A stretch of 64,000 nucleotides of DNA from Dokdonella sp. (GCF_019634815.1 NZ_JAHCAP010000005.1:1-64000); one strand, 5' to 3'; numbered from the stretch's first letter, positions 32,498-42,536 are shown. The notes: generated by a model from the sequence alone, not told the origin. Made by a program: numbers and translations.

Positions 32498-35236
32498 CTA
32501 GCGTGCCAGCGCCTTCAGATGCTGCCAGCGCTCGGGTGAAATCAGAGCACGCTGCCGTTCGAACTTGAGCGCCGCGCGCGCCGCCTTGCGCGCGTCGTCC
32601 GTGCGCCCGAGGACTTCGAGTGTTTCGGCGCGCAGCGACAGCGCGTTGAGGTGATGCTCGGTGTCGTCAGGCACGAGGCGGTCGAGCAGCGCAACGAGCC
32701 GATCGAGTATTTCCAGCGCTTCCGCGGGGCGACTCAGGTCCTTGAGTGCGCGTGCGCGCGTGCGCAAAAGCATCGTTGCGCCGATGCTCTCGCTCTGGCC
32801 ATGCTCGGCAAGAATCGCCAGAGCCTGGTCGATCGTCGCCAGCGCGGCCGTTGGCTGCTTGCGCGCGAGCTGCACCCCAGCCAGACCGCCGAGGCTGCTC
32901 GCGTAGCTTGCATGGTGTTCGCCAAACAGGCTGCGACGCAGTTCGAGGCTGTGCGCATTGGCTTGTGCGGCATCATCGATGCGATCGAGCTTGAGATAGG
33001 TGTAGCTCAGGTTCTGCCAAAAGCGCGCGCAATCCGGATTCCTGTCGAGCTTGCCTTCGATGCAGATGCGCGTCGCGCGCTCGAAATAGCCAGCAGCCTT
33101 CGGGTAATTCTGGCGCTTGAGTTCGAACGAACCCAAACCATCGAGCATCCCCGCATTCTGCGGATGCAGCGGCGGAAAGAGCGCCGAATACATCTGCGCT
33201 GCATCGAGCAATACCTGCTCGGCTTCGTCATTCCTGTCTTCATTCATGAGCGGCACCGCGAGGCTGAAAAGCGCATCGGCAATCTTCTCGTGCGGCGCCG
33301 TGTAGATCCGCTGCAGCAGGGTCAGCGCTTCGCGCTGCGCGCGCCCACTCGCGGCCAGATCGCCCAGACGATATTTTGCTTCGGCCAAGCTTTGCAGCGA
33401 GTTGGCGAAATCGCTGTCTTGTGCGATCCCGGCGGCTCGCCAACGCTCAAGCGTTTTCTCCAGTGAGGCGGCGCCTTCGCGACTGCGGCCAGCGACCACC
33501 AGCAGATCGCCATGGTTGAGTTCGACTTCGAGCGTGTCTTGCGAGTCCTTGCCAAACACGCGCTCGGCCAGTTGCGCCGCTTCGCCGGCGAGAGCAATCG
33601 CGTCATCGACCTTGCCATTGCCGAAGCGTGCGGCACTGGCGGACGACAAGCCCTCCACGGCGGTCTTGTCGGCGGCCGCGCGTATCCGGCCCAGGTTTGC
33701 CGCAAGCGCCTCATCGGCTTCTGCGGCGCGGTTCAGGCTGATGAGTGCGTTGGCGCGGCGGAGGGTCAGGGCAAGCGCCTGCCGCGAATCCTGCAAGCCG
33801 GCACTCTGCAAGACTTGCAAGGCATGCTCGGCCTGCTCCACGGCGGTCGCATAGTCGCTGCTGCTGTAGCTGATCGCGCTGAGCGTGCCGAGGAACTCGC
33901 CGCGCAGTTCAGGCGTGAGGCTTGAATCGCCGTCGAGCTTTTTCGCGGCGGTGCGCACCAGCACTTCCGGGGTCGGACGTGTTTCGCGCGGCGAGTCCTG
34001 TCTGGCGGTCTCGAAGATGCCGAGCAGGAAGTCACGCGTGGCTTCCGCACGCTGCGCCTGCTCGCGTGCAACCTTGGCCTGCCACAACGCGACGCCGGCG
34101 CTGGCGAGCACGCCGATGAGGAACAGCATCGTGGCCAATACGCCGCCACGATGACGGTGCACGAATTTGCGTGCCGCGTAAATCCTTGATGGCGGGTGCG
34201 CGTGGAGCGGTTGCGCGCGGCGATAGCGGACGAGGTCGTCAAGCAGGTCGGTGGCGTCGCGATAGCGACGCGTCGGTTCGCTGTCACATGCCTTGGCGAC
34301 GATCCACTGCAATTCGGCAGGAAGCGATGGGTTTGTCACGGGTGACTGCCGAACGCTCTTGCCGGTGACCGGTGTCTGACCGGTAAGCAACTGGCGCAGG
34401 ATCACGCCCAGCGCATGGACGTCGGTGGCGAGCGTGAGCTGGCCCCCATCGCGTTGCTCGGGCGCGCAGTAGCCCGGTGTCATCATGGGCACGATGGTGC
34501 GCTCTTGCGCGTCGTCCTCGTCGAGCAGGCGCGCGATGCCGAAGTCGAGCACCTTGACGGCGCCGTTCGTGCCGACCAGCACGTTGGCGGGTTTGAGGTC
34601 ACGATGCACGATGAGCATGCGATGCGCGGCCTGGACGATTTCACACAGGCGTTCGAACAAGGCAAGCCGCGCGCCGATGTCTTGCGCGTGCTGCTCGCAC
34701 CAGCGATCGAGCGGTTCACCGTCGACCAGTTCCATGATCAGGTAGGGCACGCCTTCGGCACTGACGCCGCCGTCGATCAGACGGGCGATGCCGGGATGGT
34801 CGAGACGGGCGAGTATGTCGCGTTCGCGGCGGAAGCGACGAAATTCGGTGGGGTCGTGGATGCCGCGCCGCAGCAGCTTGACCGCGACCGCTTGCGCGAA
34901 TTCGCCATCGACGCGTTCGCCTTCGTACACCGTGCCCTGACCGCCGCTGCCGATCAGTCGCTTGAGCCGGAAAGCGCCGTAGCGCAGGCCGATCAGCCGC
35001 CCCGGATCCACTGCATCTGCGTCATCACCGAACTTGCCGATCAGTTCCACCACGTCGTGCTGCAGCATGTCATTCGCGTTGGCGTCGGCGGCCAGCATCA
35101 GTTCGAGTTCGATGCGCGCGGTGGTGCCGATGCCTTCGCGATCAAACCAGTTGTCGCGCTCGCCCGGCGCCATGTCGACGCAGCGTTCGAACAGTTCGCG
35201 CAGGCGGAGGTAGGCGTTGCGGTCGGTCGGGTTCAT
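32498..35236 (-). CDS. Transmembrane Ser/Thr protein kinase with TPR sensor half
   Basis: 912 residues. An N-terminal ~80-residue helical region typical of this kinase group (LFERCVDMAPGERDNWFDRE) precedes the kinase domain at ~87-350: IGSGGQGTVYEGE, Lys at about 120, VHRDLKPANVLV, DFGIARLLDED and PGYCAPEQRDG. A membrane helix (ATMLFLIGVLASAGVALW) follows, then ~500 residues of tetratricopeptide repeats, e.g. ALLSLAVPLMNEDRNDEAEQ and SLGGLAGVQLARKQPTAALA. The catalytic loop is a regular HRD. It lies 42 bases downstream of an ECF sigma factor gene on the same strand, so the kinase probably signals to that sigma factor through phosphorylation. Confidence 0.93.
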   Translation of the reverse strand: MNPTDRNAYLRLRELFERCVDMAPGERDNWFDREGIGTTARIELELMLAADANANDMLQHDVVELIGKFGDDADAVDPGRLIGLRYGAFRLKRLIGSGGQGTVYEGERVDGEFAQAVAVKLLRRGIHDPTEFRRFRRERDILARLDHPGIARLIDGGVSAEGVPYLIMELVDGEPLDRWCEQHAQDIGARLALFERLCEIVQAAHRMLIVHRDLKPANVLVGTNGAVKVLDFGIARLLDEDDAQERTIVPMMTPGYCAPEQRDGGQLTLATDVHALGVILRQLLTGQTPVTGKSVRQSPVTNPSLPAELQWIVAKACDSEPTRRYRDATDLLDDLVRYRRAQPLHAHPPSRIYAARKFVHRHRGGVLATMLFLIGVLASAGVALWQAKVAREQAQRAEATRDFLLGIFETARQDSPRETRPTPEVLVRTAAKKLDGDSSLTPELRGEFLGTLSAISYSSSDYATAVEQAEHALQVLQSAGLQDSRQALALTLRRANALISLNRAAEADEALAANLGRIRAAADKTAVEGLSSASAARFGNGKVDDAIALAGEAAQLAERVFGKDSQDTLEVELNHGDLLVVAGRSREGAASLEKTLERWRAAGIAQDSDFANSLQSLAEAKYRLGDLAASGRAQREALTLLQRIYTAPHEKIADALFSLAVPLMNEDRNDEAEQVLLDAAQMYSALFPPLHPQNAGMLDGLGSFELKRQNYPKAAGYFERATRICIEGKLDRNPDCARFWQNLSYTYLKLDRIDDAAQANAHSLELRRSLFGEHHASYASSLGGLAGVQLARKQPTAALATIDQALAILAEHGQSESIGATMLLRTRARALKDLSRPAEALEILDRLVALLDRLVPDDTEHHLNALSLRAETLEVLGRTDDARKAARAALKFERQRALISPERWQHLKALAR

Positions 35237-35278
35237 GTCGATGCATGACGCGGAATCGGGGCCGGAACCGACATGGCC

Positions 35279-35800
35279 TCAATCTGCCAGTTCGCGCTGC
35301 AGCCAGGCTCTGGCCACGCGCCAGTCGCGGTTGACGGTGCGATCGGAGACTTCCAGCAATTGCGCGATGCGCGCGAGGTCGAGGCCGGCAAAGAAATGCA
35401 GTTCCACCACCCGTGCCGCGCGCGGGTCGAGCGTGGCCAGTCGTTCCAGCGCCGAATCCAGTTCCAGCGCCTGACTGGCGTCAATGCAGACTCCGCCGAG
35501 CGATCCGGTGTCCAGCACGGTGCGCTGCAGATCGCCGCCATGCTTGGGTCGCAAATGTCGCCGCGCGTGGTCGATCAGCAGGTTGCGCATCGCGCGGGCT
35601 GCGTAACCGAAATAATCCTGGATCGAGGGTGCGTTCTCGCTCTTGCAGATATCGATGTAGACCTCGTGCACGAGCGCCGTGGTGTTGACGGTGTCGCTCG
35701 CGCCGACTCGCCGCCGTTCGCGCCGGGCGACCTCGCGCAGGCGCTGGTAGACCGCGCTGAATACCGTGTCGTCGATGGCAACGGGTTGGCTGTCAGCCAT
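35279..35800 (-). CDS. ECF sigma factor, TIGR02999-like group
   Basis: 173 residues from ATG at 35800, chosen for GGAGG 8 bases upstream. It has the group hallmarks VYQRLREVARRERRRVG, TTALVHEVYIDICK, YFGYAARAMRNLLIDHARR (region 2) and LEVSDRTVNRDWRVARAWL (region 4 helix-turn-helix). There is no anti-sigma gene next to it; the partner is the downstream TPR kinase. The divergent gene at 35934 for a secreted beta-helix protein, 133 bases away, is an obvious candidate target. Confidence 0.9.
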   Translation of the reverse strand: MADSQPVAIDDTVFSAVYQRLREVARRERRRVGASDTVNTTALVHEVYIDICKSENAPSIQDYFGYAARAMRNLLIDHARRHLRPKHGGDLQRTVLDTGSLGGVCIDASQALELDSALERLATLDPRAARVVELHFFAGLDLARIAQLLEVSDRTVNRDWRVARAWLQRELAD

Positions 35801-35933
35801 GGCGAAGTCCTCCACGGTCACTCTAGCGCATCGCCCGCGGCGGCGGCATGCCGGGAGGTCGGAGCCTTGGCATGTCGGTTTTGGTGACACTTCGTCGTCG
35901 AGGTGATCGGACCCACTCCGAAAGGTGACACCC

Positions 35934-37703
35934 ATGTGGCACGGCATGCTTCGCGTACTGACCTTCACGTCCTTGCTTGCTGCCATGCCTGCACCGGCGG
36001 CGATCTACCGGGTCGGCAGCGGCGCCGGCTGCACCCATGCCTCGATCCAGGCGGCGGTTGGCGCGGCCAGCCAGAGCGCCGAGGCCGATGAAATCCGCAT
36101 CAGCCAGTCACAGACCTACGTGCAGCAGGCCATCCTGATCGATCAGGTGCAAGGCAGTCTGAGCCTCGTCGGTGGCTATGCCGCCTGTTCGAGCGGCACG
36201 CCGGCCGCCGGCGCGCGCACGGTGATCGATGGTGATGGCAACTTGCCGGTTCTGAAAATCCTCGGTACCCGCACGGTGTCGCTGAGCAATCTCGACCTTG
36301 TCGATGGCGGCACAAACAGCTATGGCGGCGGGATCGACGTGAGCGGCAGTGGTGGCGCCGTGCTCATGCTCACCAACACATGGGTGCGCGCAAACCAGGC
36401 CTACGTCGGTGGTGGCATTGCGGTGAGGAATGTCGACCCGCAGGATGGCCTCGACGGCATGCAGTTGCTGTTGTTCGGCAACTCCGCCGTGAACAGCAAT
36501 TCGGCCATTGGTGGCGCCGGCATCTACTGCAATGGCGCGACGGTGATGTTGTTTGACCAGTCCCATGTGGCACTCAACACGGCCTCGGACGTTGGCGGCG
36601 GAATCTATGCGGTGGACTGCCGCATCGAGGCGCGCTCGAGCGGAATCAACGGTGTCATCCTGCTTGGCAACACCGCCGTGGCCGGTGCGGGTGGTGGCCT
36701 CGTCATGCTGGGTGAGCGCAGCCAGGGGGACATCTACACCATCGATCCACTGGCGCCGGCGCGGATCGCCGGCAACAGCGCAGCATTCGGCGGCGGTGTC
36801 GCTCTTCTGGGCGGGGCGCAGCTGCGCGCGTTCGACATCAACATCGACCACAACACGGCGAGCCTCATGGGCGGCGCGGTCTACCTGCATGCCTGGGCAA
36901 ACTCCGGCACCGAAACCAACTTTCTGATGCAGGGCTCGACGCGCGGCGCGCCATCTGCCGCGGTCAACTGCGCCGACCCCGAAGCCTGCAACAGGATCCA
37001 TGACAATCAGGCGATCGAGGGCGGCACGCCGAAGAAGGGCAGTGCGATCATCGTCAATGCGGAGTCCGGCGAGATGGCGCGGGCCACGTTTCGCGGCACG
37101 CGCCTGGAGCACAACAGCGGCGAGACCTTGAGCAGCCATGTCAACACCAATGGCCAGGTGTCCTTCGATGGCGCCTTGCTGGTGCGCAATACCGCATCCT
37201 CGGTCCTGCTTGAGGCGAACGAAGGCTCGGAGAATTCCCTGGTGCTGTCGGCGAGCACGGTGTCCGGCAATGTGCTGGGATCGGGGCGTGGCGTGATCGG
37301 CGCCGGCGGTGAATGCGACATCAACAGCGATTACCGCGGCACGCATGTCTATCGCAGCATCATCTGGCAGGCGGGCCACCCTGTTCTGGAATCCTGGCTG
37401 GGAATCCACGCGGAGTGTTTCCGCTATCTCGTCGGCAATGACTTCGCCGGTCTCCAGGCAGACGACCTCGTGGTTGCCGACCCCGTGTTCGTCGATCCAG
37501 CCGCGGGCAATTTCGAACTGACGCTGTATTCGCCGGCAATTGACTTCGCGCCACCGCAGGTCGCCAACAGCACACGCGACCATGGCCCGCGCGTGTTCGA
37601 CATGGACATTCAGGATGTCTTCGGCCCACAGGATCTGGGTGCCTACGAGCGCATTGCCGACTGGATCTTCTCGGACAACTTCGAAATTGCGCCCTCATCT
37701 TGA
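35934..37703 (+). CDS. Secreted parallel beta-helix protein with FSDNFE tail
   Basis: 589 residues from ATG at 35934 (AGGTG upstream; an in-frame GTG at 35925 is possible). Signal peptide LRVLTFTSLLAAMPAPAAI. The mature protein starts YRVGSGAGCTHASIQAAV, the usual opening of right-handed beta-helix/choice-of-anchor proteins. It continues with many GGGI and N-S/T-A motifs (NSAIGGAGIYCNGA, NTASDVGGGIYAV, NTAVAGAGGGLVML, NTASLMGGAVYL) as in polymorphic outer-membrane repeats. It then has a DPVFVDPAAGNFEL and PAIDFAP end-cap, and DLGAYERIADWIFSDNFE. The FSDNFE end matches two other secreted proteins here in pattern. No catalytic residues of pectate lyases were identified. It is divergent from an ECF sigma factor gene. 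Confidence 0.88.
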   Translation: MWHGMLRVLTFTSLLAAMPAPAAIYRVGSGAGCTHASIQAAVGAASQSAEADEIRISQSQTYVQQAILIDQVQGSLSLVGGYAACSSGTPAAGARTVIDGDGNLPVLKILGTRTVSLSNLDLVDGGTNSYGGGIDVSGSGGAVLMLTNTWVRANQAYVGGGIAVRNVDPQDGLDGMQLLLFGNSAVNSNSAIGGAGIYCNGATVMLFDQSHVALNTASDVGGGIYAVDCRIEARSSGINGVILLGNTAVAGAGGGLVMLGERSQGDIYTIDPLAPARIAGNSAAFGGGVALLGGAQLRAFDINIDHNTASLMGGAVYLHAWANSGTETNFLMQGSTRGAPSAAVNCADPEACNRIHDNQAIEGGTPKKGSAIIVNAESGEMARATFRGTRLEHNSGETLSSHVNTNGQVSFDGALLVRNTASSVLLEANEGSENSLVLSASTVSGNVLGSGRGVIGAGGECDINSDYRGTHVYRSIIWQAGHPVLESWLGIHAECFRYLVGNDFAGLQADDLVVADPVFVDPAAGNFELTLYSPAIDFAPPQVANSTRDHGPRVFDMDIQDVFGPQDLGAYERIADWIFSDNFEIAPSS

Positions 37704-37739
37704 CGTGCCGCGCGTGTGTGCCGACGAGGCGCGCGGGCC

Positions 37740-39572
37740 TCATTGCGGCTCGACGGCTGCGAGACCGAAAGTGTCGTCGAGCACGGCATTGAGTTCGCCG
37801 TGCAGATGCAGCTGGGCCAGTGCATCGAGACCGGCGCGCGTGGGCGGGTCGTCGAACGAAAAATCGGGCGAGTGCGTGAGGGTGGTGAGGATGTCGAACC
37901 ACGCGCCATCGCGGATGCCGGCGGCTTCAAGCAGACGGGCGGGCAGCATGAAGGCGTGCAGGTTGCTGCGCCGTGCGCGTGGATTGCGGTTGTCGAGCAA
38001 CAACCAGGGCACGCTCTGCGCCTTGGCGTCGCCGCCATCGTCAAATCCGAGTTCGGCGTAGACCGGGCCGAGATCGGGCAAATGGTCGCCATAGAACAGC
38101 AGCAGGGTATGGCGCTTGCGCTTGGCCAGCGCCTTGGCCAGGCGTCCGAGCTCGGTATCGGCGTCATCGAGCAGATAGAGATAGTTGCGCAGCCAGAGGC
38201 GTGAACCTTCGTCGAGGCCTTCGGGCATCGGCAAGGCGGCCAGTCGTTGCGCATCGAGGTTGGGGCGCCAATCGAAGGGGCCGTGGTTTTCCATGCTGAT
38301 CGCGAACAGGAACTGCGGCGGACCCTCATTGGCCAGTTCGGCCAGAATGCGCTCGGTGAGCGCCGCGTCGGCGGTGAACAGGCCGACGATGCGGTCGAGC
38401 GGGAACGCGCCGGCATCGAGAAAGCGTTCGAAACCGAGCGCGGGAAACACCTTGTCGCGGTTCCAGAATGCCGCGGCGTTGGGATGCAGGGCCGTGGTCG
38501 CGTAGCCGTTGGTTTCCAGTACCTGGGTCAGGCCCGGATATTCGGTCTGATCAAGCTCGAGCCACGGATACTGGATGCCGCCCAGACTTGTCAGGGGTGC
38601 GCCGGTGAGGACTTCGAATTCGGTGCGAATGGTGCCGCCGGCGAAGGTTGGCACCGTGAGTTCGCCGCTCTGCCCGCGCTTGCGCAAGGCATGGTACCTG
38701 GGCAGCCAACGGTCACTGAGGACACCACGCATGCGCGCCGGATCGAACAGCGATTCGCTTTGCACGACAACGATGTCGGGTCGACTGGCGAGCGTTGATG
38801 ACAGTGCCAGCCCCGCTCGAAGCTCGGGTGCATGGGCCTGCAACAAGGCGACTGCCGCCGCGCGGTCGGCGGCGGGAATGCCGCGACTGCCGATCTCCCA
38901 GTGGTAGAGCAGCAAACTGCCGAGCAGGCCGGTGCGCATCGCGGTCTGCTCCAATGCCCACGGCTGGAAGTCGCGTTCGGCACTTCGGTAAAGCTCGCGC
39001 CACGGCTGCGCGCCGGCGTACAGCGTGGTGCCGGCCAACAGCGCGGTCGCGCCCATGAGCAGACGACGACGCGGGTCGAGCAGGCGCAGTGGGCGTTCGC
39101 GCAGCAACGTGAAGGTGATGCCGACGCCGACAACGATGAGCAGGCCATGCAGCAAGTCGACGCGCACGTAGTGCGAAAACAATTGCAGCGCCGGCCTGGG
39201 CTCGATGAACAAGCGCAGGTCCGCGGGCAGCAGCGGCATTTGCAGCGCGCCGAGTTTGGCGGCATTGGCGCCATACAGCCCGGCAATCGTGAGCAACAGC
39301 AACCAGGCCGAGAGCAGCAGACGGCGACTGAGTGCCAGCACCAGCGCGAATCCGGTCAATGCCGGAAGCAGGTTGAGCGCGAGCACGCGCAGCGCAGGCG
39401 CTGAGCCGTGAGCATCGGCAAGATCGATGCCCGGATCGAGCTGGGCCACGCTCAGCACCAGCAGCAGCACACAGGCGCACAGCGCGGTGAACTCGCGCTC
39501 GACGCACGGGCGCCAGCGAAGGTTGCGCGGGATGGCAAGGGGCTTGGGCATGGTGGGGCGCGACATTGCCAC
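37740..39572 (-). CDS. LTA synthase-like membrane sulfatase-fold transferase
   Basis: 610 residues (ATG at 39572; ATGs at 39566 and 39551 are alternatives). About five N-terminal membrane helices are followed by a periplasmic alkaline-phosphatase/sulfatase domain from ~265: PDIVVVQSESLFDP, PTFAGGTIRTEFEVLTG (with the nucleophilic Thr region), AISMENHGPFDW and LLFYGDHLPDLGP. This is the pattern of LtaS/OpgB enzymes that transfer phosphoglycerol from phosphatidylglycerol. In a Gram-negative it may decorate osmoregulated glucans or another envelope glycan. It is convergent with the beta-helix gene and divergent from glnE (99-base gap). Confidence 0.88.
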   Translation of the reverse strand: MAMSRPTMPKPLAIPRNLRWRPCVEREFTALCACVLLLVLSVAQLDPGIDLADAHGSAPALRVLALNLLPALTGFALVLALSRRLLLSAWLLLLTIAGLYGANAAKLGALQMPLLPADLRLFIEPRPALQLFSHYVRVDLLHGLLIVVGVGITFTLLRERPLRLLDPRRRLLMGATALLAGTTLYAGAQPWRELYRSAERDFQPWALEQTAMRTGLLGSLLLYHWEIGSRGIPAADRAAAVALLQAHAPELRAGLALSSTLASRPDIVVVQSESLFDPARMRGVLSDRWLPRYHALRKRGQSGELTVPTFAGGTIRTEFEVLTGAPLTSLGGIQYPWLELDQTEYPGLTQVLETNGYATTALHPNAAAFWNRDKVFPALGFERFLDAGAFPLDRIVGLFTADAALTERILAELANEGPPQFLFAISMENHGPFDWRPNLDAQRLAALPMPEGLDEGSRLWLRNYLYLLDDADTELGRLAKALAKRKRHTLLLFYGDHLPDLGPVYAELGFDDGGDAKAQSVPWLLLDNRNPRARRSNLHAFMLPARLLEAAGIRDGAWFDILTTLTHSPDFSFDDPPTRAGLDALAQLHLHGELNAVLDDTFGLAAVEPQ

Positions 39573-39671
39573 GCTGCGGGCAAGACCGCGTTAACTTCGC
39601 GTTGCAGACGGTCGGGCTGTTTGGCTGGCGTTGACTGGCCGGCCCTGCACGGCGCCTGCGACAATCGCCGC

Positions 39672-42536
39672 ATGTCCGATCTCCCCCGCTGGTCGCGGCC
39701 CCTGGTCGCGTTCGTCACCGAGCGCCTGTCGCGCCTGGAGGCGGCGTGTCGCTCGGCGGCCGTGCCCTTCCACGATGATGCCGGCGTCGATGAACGCCTG
39801 CAGCGGGTGCTGCTGGCCAGTGAGTTTGCCTGGCACAGCCTGCTGCGTGATCCGATGTTGCTTGGCCCCGACGGTTTGCGCCTGATGAGCGATCCGCGCC
39901 ACGCCGACGCCCGTGCCGGCGTATTTGCCGAGGTGCGTGATCCACTGGAGCTGCGCAGCCTGCTGCGCCGCTTCCGCCTGCGCGAGGCGCTGCGCCTGAT
40001 CTGGCGCGACGTCAATGGCGATGACAGCGTCGCCACCACCTTGGCCGGCGCCTCGCTGCTCGCCGATACCTGCATCGAACAGGCACTGCGGGGTGCGCAG
40101 CTGCAGGTCACGCAGCGGCACGGCGTGTTGCGCAATGCCGCTGGCAAGGAGCAGCGCCTCGTGGTCGTGGGCATGGGCAAGCTCGGCGGTGGCGAACTCA
40201 ATTTTTCCTCCGACATCGATCTCATCCTCGCCTACGACGAGGACGGCATGAGCGATGGTGCGCGCCCGCTCGATGCCGCGGCCTATTTCGCGCGCGTCGC
40301 CCAGGCGATGGTGGCCCTGCTGGCCGATCACGATGCCGATGGCTATGTCTATCGCGTCGACCTGCGCCTGCGGCCGTTCGGCAACGCCGGTCGTCTGGCG
40401 CTGTCGTTCGCGTCGATGGAGCAGTACTACCAGCGCGAGGGCCGCGATTGGGAGCGCTATGCGTGGATCAAGGCGCGCGTGGTCGCGGGTGACCGCATCG
40501 CCGGAGCGCGCCTGCTCGACTCACTGCGTCCATTCGTCTATCGGCGCTATCTCGACTATGGCGCGTTTGCGGGTCTGCGCGAGATGAAGGGCCTGATCGA
40601 TGCCGAAGTCGCGCGCAAGGATCTGGCTGGCAACCTCAAGCTCGGCCCCGGCGGCATCCGCGAGATCGAGTTCATTGTCCAATTGGTGCAGCTGATCCGT
40701 GGCGGCCGCGAACCGACCCTGCGCGTGCGCGGCTTGCTGCCGGCGCTGGCAGCCTGCGAACAACGCGGCTTCTTTCCGCTCGATCGCGCGCGCATCCTGC
40801 GCGAGGCCTATCTGTTCCTGCGAGGGGTGGAAAATCGGGCGCAGATGTTTGCCGACGAGCAGACCCACGCCTTGCCTGCGGATGAGTTCCAGCGCCAGCG
40901 CGTGGCGGTGGCGCTGGGATTTGCCGATGCGCAGGCCCTGGAATCGGAACTTGAACGCCACCGGCACGCAGTTGCCGAGGAATTCGCCGCGTTGATGGCA
41001 GTGGAGGCGCGTGGCGACATGCAGCGCACGCAGCTGCAATGGGTCGAGTGGTGGCGTGATCTGGGCGCCGGCGCGCCGCTCGATCCCGCGCCGCTGCTGG
41101 CGGCAGGCTTCGTGCCGGCGCAGCCTGCGATCGACGAACTCGAAGCCCTGCTCGGCGGCGTGAATCTGCGCAACATGTCCACCCGCTCGCGCGAGCGGCT
41201 CGATCGGGTGATGCCAGCCTTGTTTGCCGCAGCTGCCGCGCAGACCGATCCGGTTGCCTGCCTCGTGCGGCTGTTGCGCCTGGTGCAGGCAGTGGCGCGT
41301 CGCTCGGTTTACCTCGCCTTGCTCGATGAACAGCCCGCGGCCCTGCGCCGCGTCAGCGCGGTTTTCGCCGCCAGCGCCTTCCTTGCCGAGCGCGTGATCG
41401 CGCATCCGCTCTTGCTGGATGATGTGTTCGACGATCGGGTCGAACCGACGCCGCCGACGCGCGCCCTGATCGAGGCCGAACTCACACGGCGCTTTGCCGC
41501 GCTTGCGCAGGCCGATGCCGAGGCCGAGATCGAGTTGATCCAGGAGGTGCGGCAGTCGGCCTTGTTTCGCATCGGCCTGGCCTTCCTCGCTGGACACCTT
41601 GACGCGGTGGCGGCTGCGGCTGCGCTCTCCACGGTCGCCGAAGTCGCGTTGGCCGCGGTGCTGCGCATAGCCGAACGCGACTTGATGGCCAGTCATGGCC
41701 GCTTTGCCGCAATCCCGGGCGCGGACAGCGGTCTGGCCATCATTGCCTATGGCAGTTTCGGCGGTGAGGAACTCGGCTTCAGCTCCGACCTGGACCTGGT
41801 TTTTCTGTATGACGGCGCCATCGCGCAAGGCGAGTCTGATGGCGCGCGACCGCTGGATGCCTCGCGCTACTACGCGCGTCTGGCACAACGCGTGGTGCAC
41901 CTGCTCGGTGTGCTCACGCGCGCCGGGCGTCTGTATGAAGTGGATGTACGCCTGCGCCCCGATGGCAGCAAGGGCATGCTCGTGCTCGGAATGGAGGCGT
42001 TCGCTGCCTATCAGCGCGAGCGCGCCTGGACTTGGGAATTGCAGGCGCTGGTGCGTGCGCGTGCGGTTGCCGGCGATGTCGCCTTGTCACGCCGATTCAC
42101 GCAACTGCGGGATGAACTGCTTGCCTCGCCACGCGACGCGGCGGCTGTGCGTGCCGACGTGATCGAGATGCGCGGGCGCTGGCGCAGCGAGCGCGATCGC
42201 TCCGACGCGGCCCTGTTCGATCTGAAGCAAGGCGCGGGTGGTTTGGTCGACATCGAGTTCCTGCTGCAGGCCCTGGTGCTGATCCACGCGGCGCGGCAGC
42301 CAGCGCTGCGTGGCAGCGGCAACTCGGCGCGTCTGCTTGGCGCGCTCGCAGACAGCGGCATCCTCGATGCCGGCGAGGCACGGGAATTGCTCAAAACCCA
42401 CACGCTGCTGCTCGATCGCGCGATCCGTTGCACGCTGGATGGGCGCGCGCGCATGCTGGCGCGTGATCCCGGGATCGAGGCGACCGTCGCCGCAGCACGA
42501 ACGATCATTGCGCGGCATGGCATGGCCAGCGCCTGA
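39672..42536 (+). CDS. glnE: Bifunctional glutamine synthetase adenylyltransferase/deadenylase
   Basis: 954 residues from ATG at 39672. Two nucleotidyltransferase halves are visible: GMGKLGGGELNFSSDIDLIL (about 165-185; N-terminal deadenylylase) and YGSFGGEELGFSSDLDLVFL (about 690-710; C-terminal adenylylase). Conserved VYRVDLRLRPFG, GPGGIREIEFIVQ, VDVRLRPDGSKGML and GGLVDIEFLLQAL follow them. It switches glutamine synthetase off and on in response to PII and glutamine. The length matches the family. It is convergent with the ELM1-like gene (28-base gap). Confidence 0.97.
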   Translation: MSDLPRWSRPLVAFVTERLSRLEAACRSAAVPFHDDAGVDERLQRVLLASEFAWHSLLRDPMLLGPDGLRLMSDPRHADARAGVFAEVRDPLELRSLLRRFRLREALRLIWRDVNGDDSVATTLAGASLLADTCIEQALRGAQLQVTQRHGVLRNAAGKEQRLVVVGMGKLGGGELNFSSDIDLILAYDEDGMSDGARPLDAAAYFARVAQAMVALLADHDADGYVYRVDLRLRPFGNAGRLALSFASMEQYYQREGRDWERYAWIKARVVAGDRIAGARLLDSLRPFVYRRYLDYGAFAGLREMKGLIDAEVARKDLAGNLKLGPGGIREIEFIVQLVQLIRGGREPTLRVRGLLPALAACEQRGFFPLDRARILREAYLFLRGVENRAQMFADEQTHALPADEFQRQRVAVALGFADAQALESELERHRHAVAEEFAALMAVEARGDMQRTQLQWVEWWRDLGAGAPLDPAPLLAAGFVPAQPAIDELEALLGGVNLRNMSTRSRERLDRVMPALFAAAAAQTDPVACLVRLLRLVQAVARRSVYLALLDEQPAALRRVSAVFAASAFLAERVIAHPLLLDDVFDDRVEPTPPTRALIEAELTRRFAALAQADAEAEIELIQEVRQSALFRIGLAFLAGHLDAVAAAAALSTVAEVALAAVLRIAERDLMASHGRFAAIPGADSGLAIIAYGSFGGEELGFSSDLDLVFLYDGAIAQGESDGARPLDASRYYARLAQRVVHLLGVLTRAGRLYEVDVRLRPDGSKGMLVLGMEAFAAYQRERAWTWELQALVRARAVAGDVALSRRFTQLRDELLASPRDAAAVRADVIEMRGRWRSERDRSDAALFDLKQGAGGLVDIEFLLQALVLIHAARQPALRGSGNSARLLGALADSGILDAGEARELLKTHTLLLDRAIRCTLDGRARMLARDPGIEATVAAARTIIARHGMASA

